From Phaeovibrio sulfidiphilus (lineage in GTDB: Bacteria > Pseudomonadota > Alphaproteobacteria > Rhodospirillales > Rhodospirillaceae), in the NCBI RefSeq assembly GCF_014861485.1, contig NZ_JACZHT010000001.1:186001-250000 (forward strand): 64,000 bases of DNA. The letters are read 5' to 3'. The notes under the pieces are model-generated. The model ran no database searches, was not told where the DNA came from, and saw only the letters and a program-made list of their open reading frames with translations. A program made the position numbers and the translations under genes. Position 1 is the first letter of the stretch. The number at the start of each line of letters is the position of its first letter. Positions 1 through 8,488 of the stretch are shown here, in pieces.

Positions 1-634
1 CATCCGCGACGTGGGCGCCCTGCTGGCCCATCTTGCGCTCGGGCTTGCCGATGGACAGGCCCGGTGTGTTCCGCTCCACCAGGAAGGCGGACACGCCGCC
101 GGCGCGCGGGTTGGTGGGATCGGTCCGGGCCATCACGGTGAACAGGCCCGCGGTCGGCGCGTTGGTGATGTAGCGCTTGGTGCCGTTGAGGATGTACACA
201 TCCCCCTCCCGGCGCGCCGTGGTCCGGACCGAGGCCGCATCCGAGCCGACCCCCGGCTCGGTGAGGGCAAACGAGCCCACGATCTCCCCCGAGGCCAGAC
301 CCGGCAGGAAGCGCTGCTTCTGCTCCTCGGTCCCGTCGATCAGAATAGCCTGGGAGCCGATGCCAACGTTGGTCCCGATCAGGGACCGGAACACCGGCGA
401 GGCCCGCCCCAGGGCCATCATCACATGGCACTCGTCCTCCATGGACAGGCCCATGCCGCCGTACTCCTCGGGAATGGAGAGGCCAAAGAGCCCCATCTCC
501 CGCATGATATCCGCAATCTCCCGGGGGATGGCATCCTCCCGGGCCACCCGGTCCTCGGCCGGGATGAGGGTTTCGTTCACCAGGCGCAGCACCGTGTCCA
601 CAAGGGCCGTGCGTGTTTCCAGATCGAGAGCCAT
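1..634 (-). CDS. Acyl-CoA dehydrogenase (C-terminus beyond window edge)
   Basis: FAD-dependent acyl-CoA dehydrogenase, expected to introduce a 2,3-double bond into an acyl-CoA and pass electrons to ETF. The first 211 residues are visible, covering the N-terminal helical domain and most of the middle beta domain. Family motifs seen are IPEEYGG near residue 55 and the signature FALTEPGVGSDA near residue 120, followed by NGTKRYITNA. The ATG at 634 is preceded by AGGGAG at a suitable distance. The gene is the last visible member of the minus-strand cluster and lies 136 bp after the MFS transporter. The catalytic base and C-terminal helical domain lie outside the window, so chain-length class cannot be judged. 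It is a different paralogue from the dehydrogenase at 8528-9679. Confidence 0.93.
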   Translation of the reverse strand, partial: MALDLETRTALVDTVLRLVNETLIPAEDRVAREDAIPREIADIMREMGLFGLSIPEEYGGMGLSMEDECHVMMALGRASPVFRSLIGTNVGIGSQAILIDGTEEQKQRFLPGLASGEIVGSFALTEPGVGSDAASVRTTARREGDVYILNGTKRYITNAPTAGLFTVMARTDPTNPRAGGVSAFLVERNTPGLSIGKPERKMGQQGAHVAD

Positions 635-770
635 GAGTGTTGTTCTCCCTGATTCGTGTTTTTTGTTGTGTTGTGTTTGTGTGGCGGGCGGGCGGGCGGC
701 CGGGGAGACCGCCCGGGGCGCGCCTGCGCACCCGGACAGCCCCCTGCCCGACACCGTCCCCCCCGGGATT

Positions 771-2066
771 TCAGGCGCGTGCGGGTTCCACGACCGCCTC
801 CGGCTCCGGCTCGCCGACAAGCTTCCGGGGATCGTGCAGGCGGTTCCCGATGAACAGGAGCGGGATCACCGCGGTCACCAGGAAGGCCCCGCCCATGACC
901 ACAAAGCCCAGACCAATCGAGCCGTTCGTGGCCAGGTACCCGATCAGGAGCGGAGCGACCACGCCCCCCACCCGCCCGGAGTTGTAGGCCGCGCCGACAG
1001 CCGAGCCCCGGAATTCGGTCCGGAAGCTCTCGGACATGTACGTCCCGAGGACACCGAACGGCACCCCGTACAGGAACCCGAAAGCCACCATCAGCCACAG
1101 GATGTTGTCCGGCGTGTTCCAGTAGACGATGGCGGGCAGGCAGATGGCCGTCCCCAGGGCCCCCAGCACGTAGACCGCCCGGCGCCCCAGGATATCTCCG
1201 CCAATTCCGGCCAGAACCTTGCCGAAGATCATGGCGCTGTAGGCCCCGATCATGTAGCTGGTCATGGACTTGAAGTTCACCCCCAGCTCTTTCTCGAGAT
1301 AGCTGGGCATCCAGTTGTTCACGCCGTAGTAGCCGAACTGGAGCGCCGTCAGCGCGAGAATCCAGGCCAGGAGGATCATCCGGGCTTTCCGGTCCGCAAA
1401 GATGGCGTAGAAGGTGTTCTTGCGCACGACGGCGTCCACGCGGGCGGAGCGGGCCCGGCGGGCCGCATGCCAGGTCTCCGGCTCGGGCACAAGAAAGCGC
1501 ATGACCGCCGCCAGAGCCACGGGCGCGATGGCCACGAAGAACATCCAGCGCCAGCCGTAGTCCGGAATGATCCAGCGCGCCATGAACGTGGCCACGATGT
1601 AGCCGAACGTGAAGCCGGTCTGGAGCGTGCCCAGAATCGTGGTCCGGTATTTTCCGGACACGTACTCGCTCATCAGGACGGTGGCGGCGATGTAGATCGT
1701 CCCCAGCCCCAGCGAGGACAGGAAACGCAGGATCGCAAACTCCCAGTAGCTCTGCGTGAACCCGAGGACCGCTGTCCCGACGGAAAAGATCATCGTTGAC
1801 CACACGATGGTCCGCACCCGCCCGAAGCGGTCGCAGCACCAGCCGCCGATGATGCCCCCAATTCCCATGCCGGCCAGGGTAAAGCTGGCCAGGCTCCCTT
1901 TCTCTGTGGGTGTCAGACCGAACTCCGCCTCCAGGCTGTTCAGGCTGAAGGACAGGATCATCAGATCCGCGCCATCCACGAGCAGGACCAGAAACGCGAA
2001 GATAAATGCGTAGACCTGGACACTGCGTTTTGGAACCCACTCTCCACTTCTCAGGTTCTCGTTCAT
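771..2066 (-). CDS. MFS transporter, aromatic/organic acid:H+ symporter type
   Basis: Predicted inner-membrane carrier of the major facilitator superfamily, 431 residues with about 12 hydrophobic segments. The loop after TM2 carries the MFS motif A (GGWCCDRFGRVRT). The TM1 sequence with DGADLMILSFSL resembles the aromatic acid:H+ symporter (AAHS) and sugar-acid branches of the superfamily. Its place inside a CoA-thioester catabolic cluster suggests that it imports the organic acid the cluster degrades; this is inference, and the substrate cannot be read from sequence. It starts 78 bp after the hydratase-like gene upstream and ends 136 bp before the edge-truncated acyl-CoA dehydrogenase, so it is probably co-transcribed with both. 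Confidence 0.9.
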   Translation of the reverse strand: MNENLRSGEWVPKRSVQVYAFIFAFLVLLVDGADLMILSFSLNSLEAEFGLTPTEKGSLASFTLAGMGIGGIIGGWCCDRFGRVRTIVWSTMIFSVGTAVLGFTQSYWEFAILRFLSSLGLGTIYIAATVLMSEYVSGKYRTTILGTLQTGFTFGYIVATFMARWIIPDYGWRWMFFVAIAPVALAAVMRFLVPEPETWHAARRARSARVDAVVRKNTFYAIFADRKARMILLAWILALTALQFGYYGVNNWMPSYLEKELGVNFKSMTSYMIGAYSAMIFGKVLAGIGGDILGRRAVYVLGALGTAICLPAIVYWNTPDNILWLMVAFGFLYGVPFGVLGTYMSESFRTEFRGSAVGAAYNSGRVGGVVAPLLIGYLATNGSIGLGFVVMGGAFLVTAVIPLLFIGNRLHDPRKLVGEPEPEAVVEPARA

Positions 2067-2144
2067 CTCTTTTTCCCCTTGTTCCCTGTTTTCATGGCAT
2101 TGTTCTGCCGTTTTTTTTATTCGGGATTTTTTTAGAACGCTGTG

Positions 2145-3104
2145 TCAGAGGGCCTCCGTCCCTCCCCAGAGCGCAGTCGCCGTCATGGCAGGGGCGCCGT
2201 TTTCCTCTGCCGTCCAGAGCGAGAGCCCGCCCCCCTCGGCCTCCTGCGCCTGAAGAAGCGCCGGAGCATCATCAAAGAGCGGGGCTCCGCTGCGGAAATC
2301 GAACCGGGTCGGGGGGGCACCCCTCAACCGCTCGGCAAAATGAAAGAGCAGGCACGCCTGGAGCGGCCCGTGAACCACAAGGGACCGGTAGCCCTCGACC
2401 TCGCGCGCGTAGGCCAGGTCGTAGTGGATCCGGTGGCTGTTGAAGGTGATGGCGGAGAACCGGAACAGAAGAACCGGCGAGAGCTCCACCCGCTCCCGGT
2501 ACACCCCGACCGGGACACTCTGGCGGGCGCTGCCCCCGCTCACAGGGCAGCCGTTCCCGGTGCACGCCCCCGGAACACCGCCCCCCGGCGAGCCCCCCCG
2601 GGGACCGGGAGCGTCCGCGGGCCGGGGAGCCTCCCGGTAGACCAGATCCTGGCGCTCGCTCACCACCGGTCGCCCGTCCACCGTCAGATCATGCTGGACG
2701 GTGACGAAGCACAGGGGCCCCGAGCGCCCCTCCCGTGCCTGCACGTCGGCAATGCGGGAGCGCCGGACCACCGTGTCACCGATCCGGATCACCCCGGTGC
2801 GCACGACCGATCCCCCGGCCCACATGCGCCTGGGCAGCGGAACCGGAGGCAGGAACCCGCCCTTCGGAGGGTGCCCGTCCGCGGACAGCGCCCGGGTCGG
2901 GGCGTCCGGCGTCATCAGGCAGAAATGGATCAACCCCGGCGCCGGAGCACCCGCATCCAGAGCTTCGTCGTCCGCCACCGGAAGAGGCAGGTCCAGGGTC
3001 GCGCAGTAGTGCCGGACCCGGTCAGCCGTCAGGGTCTCGCGGGAGACCTCCTCACGGCCAATCCAGGACCGCAGCGCCTCCATCCGCTCCCCGGGGGCGC
3101 TCAT
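2145..3104 (-). CDS. Mesaconyl-C4-CoA-hydratase-like (HTD2/FAS1-like dehydratase) protein
   Basis: Two-hotdog protein of the family that includes mesaconyl-C4-CoA hydratase and the HTD2/FAS1-like dehydratases, 319 residues. Visible family features are the N-terminal hotdog with PLPRRMWAGG (residues about 90-100), the tract ITFNSHRIHYDLAYA, and VVHGPLQACLL in the C-terminal hotdog. A Pro/Gly-rich linker at about residues 160-190 separates the two. I chose the ATG at 3104 because it overlaps the stop of the upstream CoA-transferase gene as ATGA and has GGGGAG before it; an ATG nine bases upstream is possible. Next to a class III CoA-transferase and a CitE-type lyase, it could hydrate mesaconyl-C4-CoA or a homologue to a citramalyl-CoA-like product. 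Exact substrate unknown. Confidence 0.82.
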   Translation of the reverse strand: MSAPGERMEALRSWIGREEVSRETLTADRVRHYCATLDLPLPVADDEALDAGAPAPGLIHFCLMTPDAPTRALSADGHPPKGGFLPPVPLPRRMWAGGSVVRTGVIRIGDTVVRRSRIADVQAREGRSGPLCFVTVQHDLTVDGRPVVSERQDLVYREAPRPADAPGPRGGSPGGGVPGACTGNGCPVSGGSARQSVPVGVYRERVELSPVLLFRFSAITFNSHRIHYDLAYAREVEGYRSLVVHGPLQACLLFHFAERLRGAPPTRFDFRSGAPLFDDAPALLQAQEAEGGGLSLWTAEENGAPAMTATALWGGTEAL

Positions 3105-4291
3105 GGAACGCACTCCCCGGGATCGGCGGCGGCCTTCACCCTGGGCTGGACCAGGGCCCGGACCGCGGCGGTCGACTCCCCCAGCGCGGGGACCGGACCG
3201 TAGCGCCGCTTCTGGCCGGAAAACCGGGGGGCGGGAGACGGCAGCGACACCGGCCCCACCTCGGTCTCCACGGCGATGCGCTGAAGCTCCGGGTGCGCGG
3301 ACAGCCCGGCCATGTCGTTCAGCACGCCGTAGGCGATGTCGTGCCGGTTGAGAAGGGCCTGCGCCTCCTCGAAGGACAGGGCGCCGATGCTCGCGGCCAC
3401 CCGCTCATCGGTCTCGATCCGGTTCTCGACCCGGGCCACGTTGGAACAAAAGCGCGGATCGCGGATGAGGGCGCTGTCTCCCAGAATGTGGGTGCAGAAG
3501 ACCGCCCACTCCCGCTCGTTCTGGATGGACAGAAGGATCGGGCGCCCCTCCCGGGTCCGGAACACCCCGTAAGGCGCGATGGACGGATGGGACAGGCCCA
3601 TCCGCAGGGGCGGTGTGCCGGCCTCCCAGTTCAGAAGCGGCACACTCATCCACTCTGCCATGACATCGAAGAGGGAGATGGACAGGCTCTCCCCCACTCC
3701 GGTGCGCTGCCTCTGGAGAAGGGCCTCCAGGATGGCGGCATGCGCCGTGACACCGGTGGCCACATCCACAACCGACATGCCCGCCCGTCCGGGAGCCTCG
3801 GGCCCTCCGGTCACCGAGCACAGCCCGCTCTCCGCCTGGATCAGGAGATCATAGGCCTTGCGGTCCCGGAAGGCCCCCGCCTCCCGGTAGCCCGTGATGG
3901 CACACCGGATCAGACGGGGGTTGAGATCCTGCAGGCGCGTGTCCGCAAACCCCATGCGCGCAAGCGCGCCGGGCCGGAGGTTGTGAACAAACACATCGGC
4001 CTTTTTCAGAAGGCCCTCGAACACGGCCAGGTCTGCCGGAGCCGTCAGGTCCAGGACCACCGACTCCTTCCCCCGGTTGATCCACACGAAGTAGCTGGAC
4101 AGACCGTTCGCGGCCGCGTCGTAGCCCCGGGCGAAATCTCCGCCCGGGCGCTCGATCTTGATCACGCGGGCCCCCGCGTCCGCAAGGCGTGCCGTGCACA
4201 GGGGCGCCGACACGGCCTGCTCCAGGGCCACGACCAGGATGCCATTCAGGGGCAGCGGGGCAGCCCGCTCAGGACACATGCTCATGGCCAC
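3101..4291 (-). CDS. Class III (CaiB/BaiF) CoA-transferase
   Basis: Family III CoA-transferase, 396 residues, moving CoA between carboxylic acids or between positions of one dicarboxylate. Typical features are the N-terminal segment with DAGARVIKIERPGGDFARG, NRGKESVVLDL, DVFVHNLRPGAL, and YDLLIQAESG, in which the Asp is the expected catalytic nucleophile. It starts 23 bp after the CitE-like gene and its stop overlaps the next start (ATGA), indicating translational coupling with the mesaconyl-C4-CoA-hydratase-like gene. Mesaconyl-CoA C1-C4 transferase (Mct) of the 3-hydroxypropionate bicycle is a family member found beside the same hydratase type, so an Mct-like or succinyl-CoA-dependent role is the leading hypothesis. 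Formyl-CoA or carnitine specificity cannot be excluded from sequence. Confidence 0.88.
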   Translation of the reverse strand: MAMSMCPERAAPLPLNGILVVALEQAVSAPLCTARLADAGARVIKIERPGGDFARGYDAAANGLSSYFVWINRGKESVVLDLTAPADLAVFEGLLKKADVFVHNLRPGALARMGFADTRLQDLNPRLIRCAITGYREAGAFRDRKAYDLLIQAESGLCSVTGGPEAPGRAGMSVVDVATGVTAHAAILEALLQRQRTGVGESLSISLFDVMAEWMSVPLLNWEAGTPPLRMGLSHPSIAPYGVFRTREGRPILLSIQNEREWAVFCTHILGDSALIRDPRFCSNVARVENRIETDERVAASIGALSFEEAQALLNRHDIAYGVLNDMAGLSAHPELQRIAVETEVGPVSLPSPAPRFSGQKRRYGPVPALGESTAAVRALVQPRVKAAADPGECVP

Positions 4292-4314
4292 CCCTCCCCC
4301 TGTCGGCTTTCCCG

Positions 4315-5169
4315 TCAGCCATTACCGCTGTCCTGAAGGGCCTTGAGACGCCCCTCCACCTTGGCCTGTCGCTCCAGCACCGCCCGCGCGGCCGCCTCAA
4401 CCGCGGTATCGACCATGCTGCCGTCCACGCCCCGGGCGCCCGCGCTGTCGGAGGCGAGGGCGCGCTTGGCCGCCTCGAGCTCGTCGGAGGACGGAGCGAA
4501 CCCGCGAAGGGTGGGGGCCACCTGGGACGGGTGGATCAGAAGCCGTCCGCCGAAGCCCAGATCGCGGGCGTACCGGGCGTCATCCTCCACACTGGCCGGA
4601 TCCGTGTACGACAGGGTGATCCCGTCGATGGGGGCCGGCTTCCCGGCCAGAACGGCCGCCAGGACCACCTCGCAGCGGGCGTGCAGGAGAGCCTCCCGCC
4701 CGGCGGACGACCCGACCGACAGGGCGTAGTCCAGCCCGCCGAAAATCAGCTCGTCCGAGACCTCGGCAATCTCGCGGATGTCCGCCAGAGCCTCGACGGT
4801 CTCGATCAGGGAGATCACGGGAATGTCGCTCCCCAGGCGGGAGCGCAGGGTCACGATCTCCTCCTTGCGCTGGATCTTGGGCAGGACAACGCCCGAGATC
4901 GGCAGCCGGGCGACCGCGTCCACGTCCGCGCCGTACCACGGGCTGCCGCGCCCGTTGATGCGGATCCAGACCGGCCCCCGGGGCGCCTGCCCGGAGAGGG
5001 CCTGGACCGCTGCCTGCCGGGCCGCGTCCTTCTGGCTGGAATCGATGGCGTCCTCCAGATCGATCAGGACCACGTCGGCCCCCGAGCTGGCCGCCCGCGC
5101 GTAGCGGTCCGGGCGGGAGGCCGGAACAAAAAGCGGAAGGAAAGGAACTGTGGTACGGGAATACGTCAT
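4315..5169 (-). CDS. HpcH/HpaI aldolase, CitE-type (citramalyl/malyl-CoA-lyase-like)
   Basis: Cytosolic TIM-barrel lyase of the CitE family, 284 residues. It has the family hallmarks LFVPASRPDRYARA, DVVLIDLEDAI (metal-binding acidic residues), WIRINGRGS, VVLPKIQRKEEI, SLIETVEAL (catalytic Glu region), FGGLDYALSVG and LLIHPSQV. Members cleave or form C-C bonds in citramalyl-, malyl-, methylmalyl- or hydroxymethylglutaryl-type CoA esters, releasing acetyl-CoA or propionyl-CoA and a 2-oxo acid. It lies 15 bp after the MaoC-like gene and 23 bp before the CoA-transferase. With that transferase and the C4-hydratase-like gene, (S)-citramalyl-CoA cleavage to pyruvate and acetyl-CoA is the simplest reading, but this is inference. 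A true citrate lyase beta subunit is unlikely because no citrate lyase alpha or gamma genes are present. Confidence 0.88.
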   Translation of the reverse strand: MTYSRTTVPFLPLFVPASRPDRYARAASSGADVVLIDLEDAIDSSQKDAARQAAVQALSGQAPRGPVWIRINGRGSPWYGADVDAVARLPISGVVLPKIQRKEEIVTLRSRLGSDIPVISLIETVEALADIREIAEVSDELIFGGLDYALSVGSSAGREALLHARCEVVLAAVLAGKPAPIDGITLSYTDPASVEDDARYARDLGFGGRLLIHPSQVAPTLRGFAPSSDELEAAKRALASDSAGARGVDGSMVDTAVEAAARAVLERQAKVEGRLKALQDSGNG

Positions 5170-5184
5170 GTTTCTATCTCCGTT

Positions 5185-6027
5185 TCAGATCAGTTGTGCC
5201 TGCGCATGGGAAAGAACCACCTGATCGCGCTCCACACTCGAGACGCGCACAGCCCCACTTTTCCAGATTTCGAAGCGCAGGGTCTCACCCGGAAAAACCG
5301 GTGCGGAAAAGCGGGCCTGAAACCCTCTCAGCCGGGCGGCATCGCCGTCGGCCAAGGCAAAAAGAACTTCAGAGCAGGCCATACCGAACGTGCACAGGCC
5401 GTGCAGGATCGGGCCGTCAAATCCCGCCCGGGCGGCCACCTCCGGGTCGGCATGGAGCGGGTTGGAATCCCCGTTCATCCGGTACAAAAGCGCCTGTTCG
5501 GGGCGCACGGCGTTCTCCGTGACCCGGTCCGGCTCCCCCTCGGGCAGGGGCAGCGCGGGGCGCACGGTCCCCGACGGACCCGCATAGCCCCCGTCGCGAC
5601 GCAGAAGCACGGTGCGGTCCACCGTGGCCAGAAGGCGGCCGCTTTCGGCGCACCGGACCTCCTTGCGGGTGTAGATGAAGGCGCCCCGGTCCGGGCCCCG
5701 GTCCACCACATCCTGGATGCGGGTGGTCGAGCGCACGGTCCCGGAGGCCGGCAGGGGCGCATGCAGGGTGAAGCCCTCGGCGGCGTGAAGAACGCCGGTG
5801 GCATCCACGGTGGTCTCGGGGTTGGCCAGCCAGAACCCGGGGTGCCCCAGGTCCACGCAGTAGGAGGGCAGGACCGACGGCCCCCGGCCCTCGTACACGT
5901 AATCCAGCTCGCGCTCGTAACGGCCCCGGCCCACACCCACCGAAAGGGCGTAGAACATGGCATCCCTGGGGGTCCAGGTCTGGACCACCTCCGGGATCGG
6001 GAACGCCATCAGTGCCTTGTAGTCCAT
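5185..6027 (-). CDS. MaoC-family enoyl-CoA hydratase (double hotdog)
   Basis: R-specific enoyl-CoA hydratase/dehydratase of the MaoC family, 280 residues, with an N-terminal degenerate hotdog and a C-terminal catalytic hotdog. The C-terminal half has the hydratase-2 motif YRMNGDSNPLHADP followed by FDGPILHGLCTFG; the Asp and His of the first string are the expected catalytic pair. I chose the ATG at 6027, five bases after the stop of the acyl-CoA synthetase, with a GGGGGAG Shine-Dalgarno inside the end of that gene. Longer versions run into the His-rich coding region of the neighbour in another frame and are rejected. It probably hydrates the enoyl-CoA made by one of the cluster's dehydrogenases. 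This is the second hotdog hydratase here, distinct from the one at 2145-3104. Confidence 0.9.
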   Translation of the reverse strand: MDYKALMAFPIPEVVQTWTPRDAMFYALSVGVGRGRYERELDYVYEGRGPSVLPSYCVDLGHPGFWLANPETTVDATGVLHAAEGFTLHAPLPASGTVRSTTRIQDVVDRGPDRGAFIYTRKEVRCAESGRLLATVDRTVLLRRDGGYAGPSGTVRPALPLPEGEPDRVTENAVRPEQALLYRMNGDSNPLHADPEVAARAGFDGPILHGLCTFGMACSEVLFALADGDAARLRGFQARFSAPVFPGETLRFEIWKSGAVRVSSVERDQVVLSHAQAQLI

Positions 6028-6032
6028 GGGTC

Positions 6033-8384
6033 TCACTCCCCCGTGCAGCCGCAGGAGGCCCCGCCGTGACCCCCATGGTGGCCGCCGTGGTGGCCGTGGT
6101 GGCCGTCCCCATGCCCGCCCTCGTGGCCGGCCCCGTGGCAGCACCCGTGGCCGCCGTGGTGGCTGTCCCCATGCCCGCCCTCGTGGCTGTCCCCGTGGCA
6201 GCACCCGTGGCCGCTGGCGTGCCCGTGCCCGTCACCGTGGCCGTGGCCGTGGCCATCACCGTGCCCGTGCCCGCAGCACTGCGCCGTGGACACGATCAGG
6301 GCATCCAGCCCCAGAACCCCGCTGGCCGAGGCCCGCAGCGGATTGATCTCCACGCTGTCGAGCGACGGTCCGGCGCAGGCCGCAAACCGCGAGAACGCCA
6401 CCACCGCCTCCACCAGCGCCTCCCGGTTCACCGGAGCCTGGCCCCGGGCCCCCTCCAGCAGCGCACGGCCCCGCAGCGAGTCCAGCATCTCGATGGCCTC
6501 GCGCCGGTGCACCGGAGCCTTCCGGATGGCCACATCGTCCAGCACCTCGGTGAAGATGCCGCCGATGCCCACAAGGACCACCATGCCGAACACGGGATCG
6601 CGCCGGGCCCCGAGGATGCAGTCCACACCGTCGGGAACCATGGGGCTGACCAGAATACCGTCGATACGGGCCTCCGGGCAGGTCCGGGCCACCGTTTCGA
6701 AAATCCCCTCCGCGGCGGCCCCGGCATCCGGGGGCAGAACGTTCAGGCGCACGCCGCCCACGTCCGTCTTGTGAAGGATGTCCGGGGAGGCAATCTTGAG
6801 CGCGACCGGCCCGCCCAGGTGCTCGGCGGCCCGGGCCACCGCCGCGGCGTCCGGCGCCAGGATGTCCTCGACCATGGGAATGCCCGCCCGGGCCAGAACC
6901 GCCTTGGCCTGGTGTTCGGACAGGGGGCCCTCGGGCAGGGTCTCCCGGTGCTCGGGGCAGTCAAAGGGAGCGGGATCCTCGCGGCGGAACGCCTCCCCCA
7001 GACGCATCATGGAGGCCATGGCCCGCACCGCCCGGGTGGGATCCTGAAACACCGGATGCCCCTTGAGACGGGCGAGCTCCTCCAGCCGGTCCGAGGGGAT
7101 GCCCGCCTGGAAAACCAGCTTGTCCGGATAGTCGGCGATGCCCTTCTCCAGGTTGTGCACGATCTTGTCGAGCACCGCCGGCGTGGTTCCCGCCGTGGAC
7201 CAGTAGGCAATGGCCGCATCGCAGGTGCCGTCCAGGAACAGGCCCCGGGCCGCGCTGTACACGATATCGGGCTCGTTCAGGATGTGGGCGGTCACGTCCA
7301 GAGGGTTGCGCATGGAGCCCATGGGGTTGTCGGCGGACAGCTCCGCCTGGCGGGCCTCGGGAAGCGCGGGCACCTCGATGCCCTCGTCCTCCGCCCAGTC
7401 CGCCATCAGAACCCCGGCCCCGCCGGAAATCGAGATGATCCCCAGCCGCCGGCCGGCCGGATAAATCCGGGGAATGGCCGCCTTGGCCACGTCGATCATG
7501 TGCTCGGTGGAGTGGACCCGGACAGCCCCGTACTGGGCCAGGATGGCCTCCAGGACCGCGTCCTCGCCGGTCAGGGACGCGGTGTGCGAGACGGCGGCGC
7601 TCGCCCCCACCTCGGAGCGTCCGACCTTCATGAACAGAACCGGCTTTCCGGCACGCCGCGCCGCATCAAGGGCGCTGATGAGGGCCGCGCCGTTGCGGAT
7701 GCCCTCGGCATAGACGCCGATGACCTCGGTCAGGGGATCGTCAACCGCCATGCGGATCACCCGGGAGGTATCGATGTCGCACTCGTTGCCCGTGGTGAAG
7801 ATCATGCCGGGCCGCGCACCCCCGGCCAGCGCCGCAAGATAGGTGTGCACCCCGTAGGAGCCGGACTGGCTCACGATGGTGAGGCCGCCCGGGGCCTCGG
7901 GCTGCTCCCGGCCCGCGCCCGAGAAGGTGGCGGTGAACCCGTTGCGGCAGTTGATCAGGCCCAGGCAGTTGGGCCCGATGATCCGGATCCCCGAAAGGCG
8001 CGCCGCCGCCATCAGGTCGTCCTGGAGACGCTGCCCCTCCGGCCCGGTTTCCGCAAAGCCGCCCGCATAGATCAGGGCGGCCCGGACCCCCTTGAGCCCC
8101 GCGTCCCGGATCACATCGGGCACGCTGGCGGCGGGAACGGACACGATGGCCATGTCCACCTCGCCGTCCACATCCAGGATCGAGGGCACGGCCGGCAGCC
8201 CCTGGACCGTGGAGGTTCGGGCGTTGACGGGCAGAAGCTCGCCCTCGAAGCCGTTTGCGAGGCAGTAGGCGAGAGCCCGCCCGCCGATCCGGACCGGATC
8301 GTCCGAGGCTCCGATGAAGGCGACGCGACGCGGTGCCGTTATGGCCTGGAACAGCGTGAGTTCGGGCGATTGGTAGGTCATCAT
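6033..8384 (-). CDS. NDP-forming acyl-CoA synthetase with His/Gly/Cys-rich C-terminal tail
   Basis: Acetate-CoA ligase (ADP/GDP-forming)-like protein, 783 residues, that would couple CoA-thioester formation of an organic acid to NTP. Domain order is a CoA-binding Rossmann domain (about 1-130, VAFIGASDDP), two flavodoxin-like succinyl-CoA-ligase domains (about 150-450, with SQSGSYG and the catalytic-His region VSHTASLTG), and an ATP-grasp domain (about 485-700, ALKIASPDILHKTDVGGV, ending EINPLRAS). The final 81 residues (703-783) contain about 24 His, 8 Cys and more than 30 Gly in patterns such as GHGDGHGHGHGD, CCHG and CGC. Such a tail is not part of the family fold and looks like a metal-binding appendage. 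The upstream leader has strong hairpins and a TATAAT-like element; the downstream MaoC gene follows after five bases. Confidence 0.92.
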   Translation of the reverse strand: MMTYQSPELTLFQAITAPRRVAFIGASDDPVRIGGRALAYCLANGFEGELLPVNARTSTVQGLPAVPSILDVDGEVDMAIVSVPAASVPDVIRDAGLKGVRAALIYAGGFAETGPEGQRLQDDLMAAARLSGIRIIGPNCLGLINCRNGFTATFSGAGREQPEAPGGLTIVSQSGSYGVHTYLAALAGGARPGMIFTTGNECDIDTSRVIRMAVDDPLTEVIGVYAEGIRNGAALISALDAARRAGKPVLFMKVGRSEVGASAAVSHTASLTGEDAVLEAILAQYGAVRVHSTEHMIDVAKAAIPRIYPAGRRLGIISISGGAGVLMADWAEDEGIEVPALPEARQAELSADNPMGSMRNPLDVTAHILNEPDIVYSAARGLFLDGTCDAAIAYWSTAGTTPAVLDKIVHNLEKGIADYPDKLVFQAGIPSDRLEELARLKGHPVFQDPTRAVRAMASMMRLGEAFRREDPAPFDCPEHRETLPEGPLSEHQAKAVLARAGIPMVEDILAPDAAAVARAAEHLGGPVALKIASPDILHKTDVGGVRLNVLPPDAGAAAEGIFETVARTCPEARIDGILVSPMVPDGVDCILGARRDPVFGMVVLVGIGGIFTEVLDDVAIRKAPVHRREAIEMLDSLRGRALLEGARGQAPVNREALVEAVVAFSRFAACAGPSLDSVEINPLRASASGVLGLDALIVSTAQCCGHGHGDGHGHGHGDGHGHASGHGCCHGDSHEGGHGDSHHGGHGCCHGAGHEGGHGDGHHGHHGGHHGGHGGASCGCTGE
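6094..6213 (-). repeat. 60-bp in-frame tandem duplication in the His-rich tail
   Basis: Two adjacent 60-bp copies (about 6094-6153 and 6154-6213) differ at only a few positions. In the acyl-CoA synthetase frame each encodes a 20-residue block with the pattern HGCCHGxxHEGGHGDxHHG. Because the unit is a multiple of three, copy number can change without a frameshift, which suggests that the tail grew by recent slippage or unequal recombination. Confidence 0.85.
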
Positions 8385-8432
8385 CGGTCTCCCTGATGGC
8401 CCCGTTTTTCGGGGCGCCTTCGTTCCCTGTAT

Positions 8433-8488
8433 CCCGGGAGGAAGGATGGCCTCCCGGGTATTATATTTTTATTCCAGAGCTTTGTTCT
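8433..8488 (-). promoter_or_regulatory. Possible internal promoter and leader hairpin before the acyl-CoA synthetase gene
   Basis: The 143-bp gap between the acyl-CoA dehydrogenase and synthetase genes holds an AT-rich patch. On the minus strand a perfect TATAAT lies at 8465-8460, with only a weak -35 (AGAACA at 8488-8483, 17-bp spacer). Just downstream is a perfect 9-bp inverted repeat, CCCGGGAGG/CCTCCCGGG (8433-8441 and 8450-8458, 8-nt loop), and nearer the start codon a second hairpin, GCCCCG/CGGGGC, around 8399-8415. On the plus strand the first hairpin is followed by a T-rich run, so it could also act as a terminator for antisense transcripts. Function inferred by eye only. Confidence 0.4.

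Noticed and set aside
5196-6346. Extended start for the MaoC protein through the His-rich region
   Set aside because: The extension reads another frame of the synthetase tail (Arg/Pro-rich), lacks conservation, and the ATG at 6027 has a Shine-Dalgarno.
4189-8396. Long plus-strand open frames of about 626 and 794 codons
   Set aside because: They are antisense to the CitE, MaoC and acyl-CoA synthetase genes, which have clear family motifs. High GC keeps antisense frames open.
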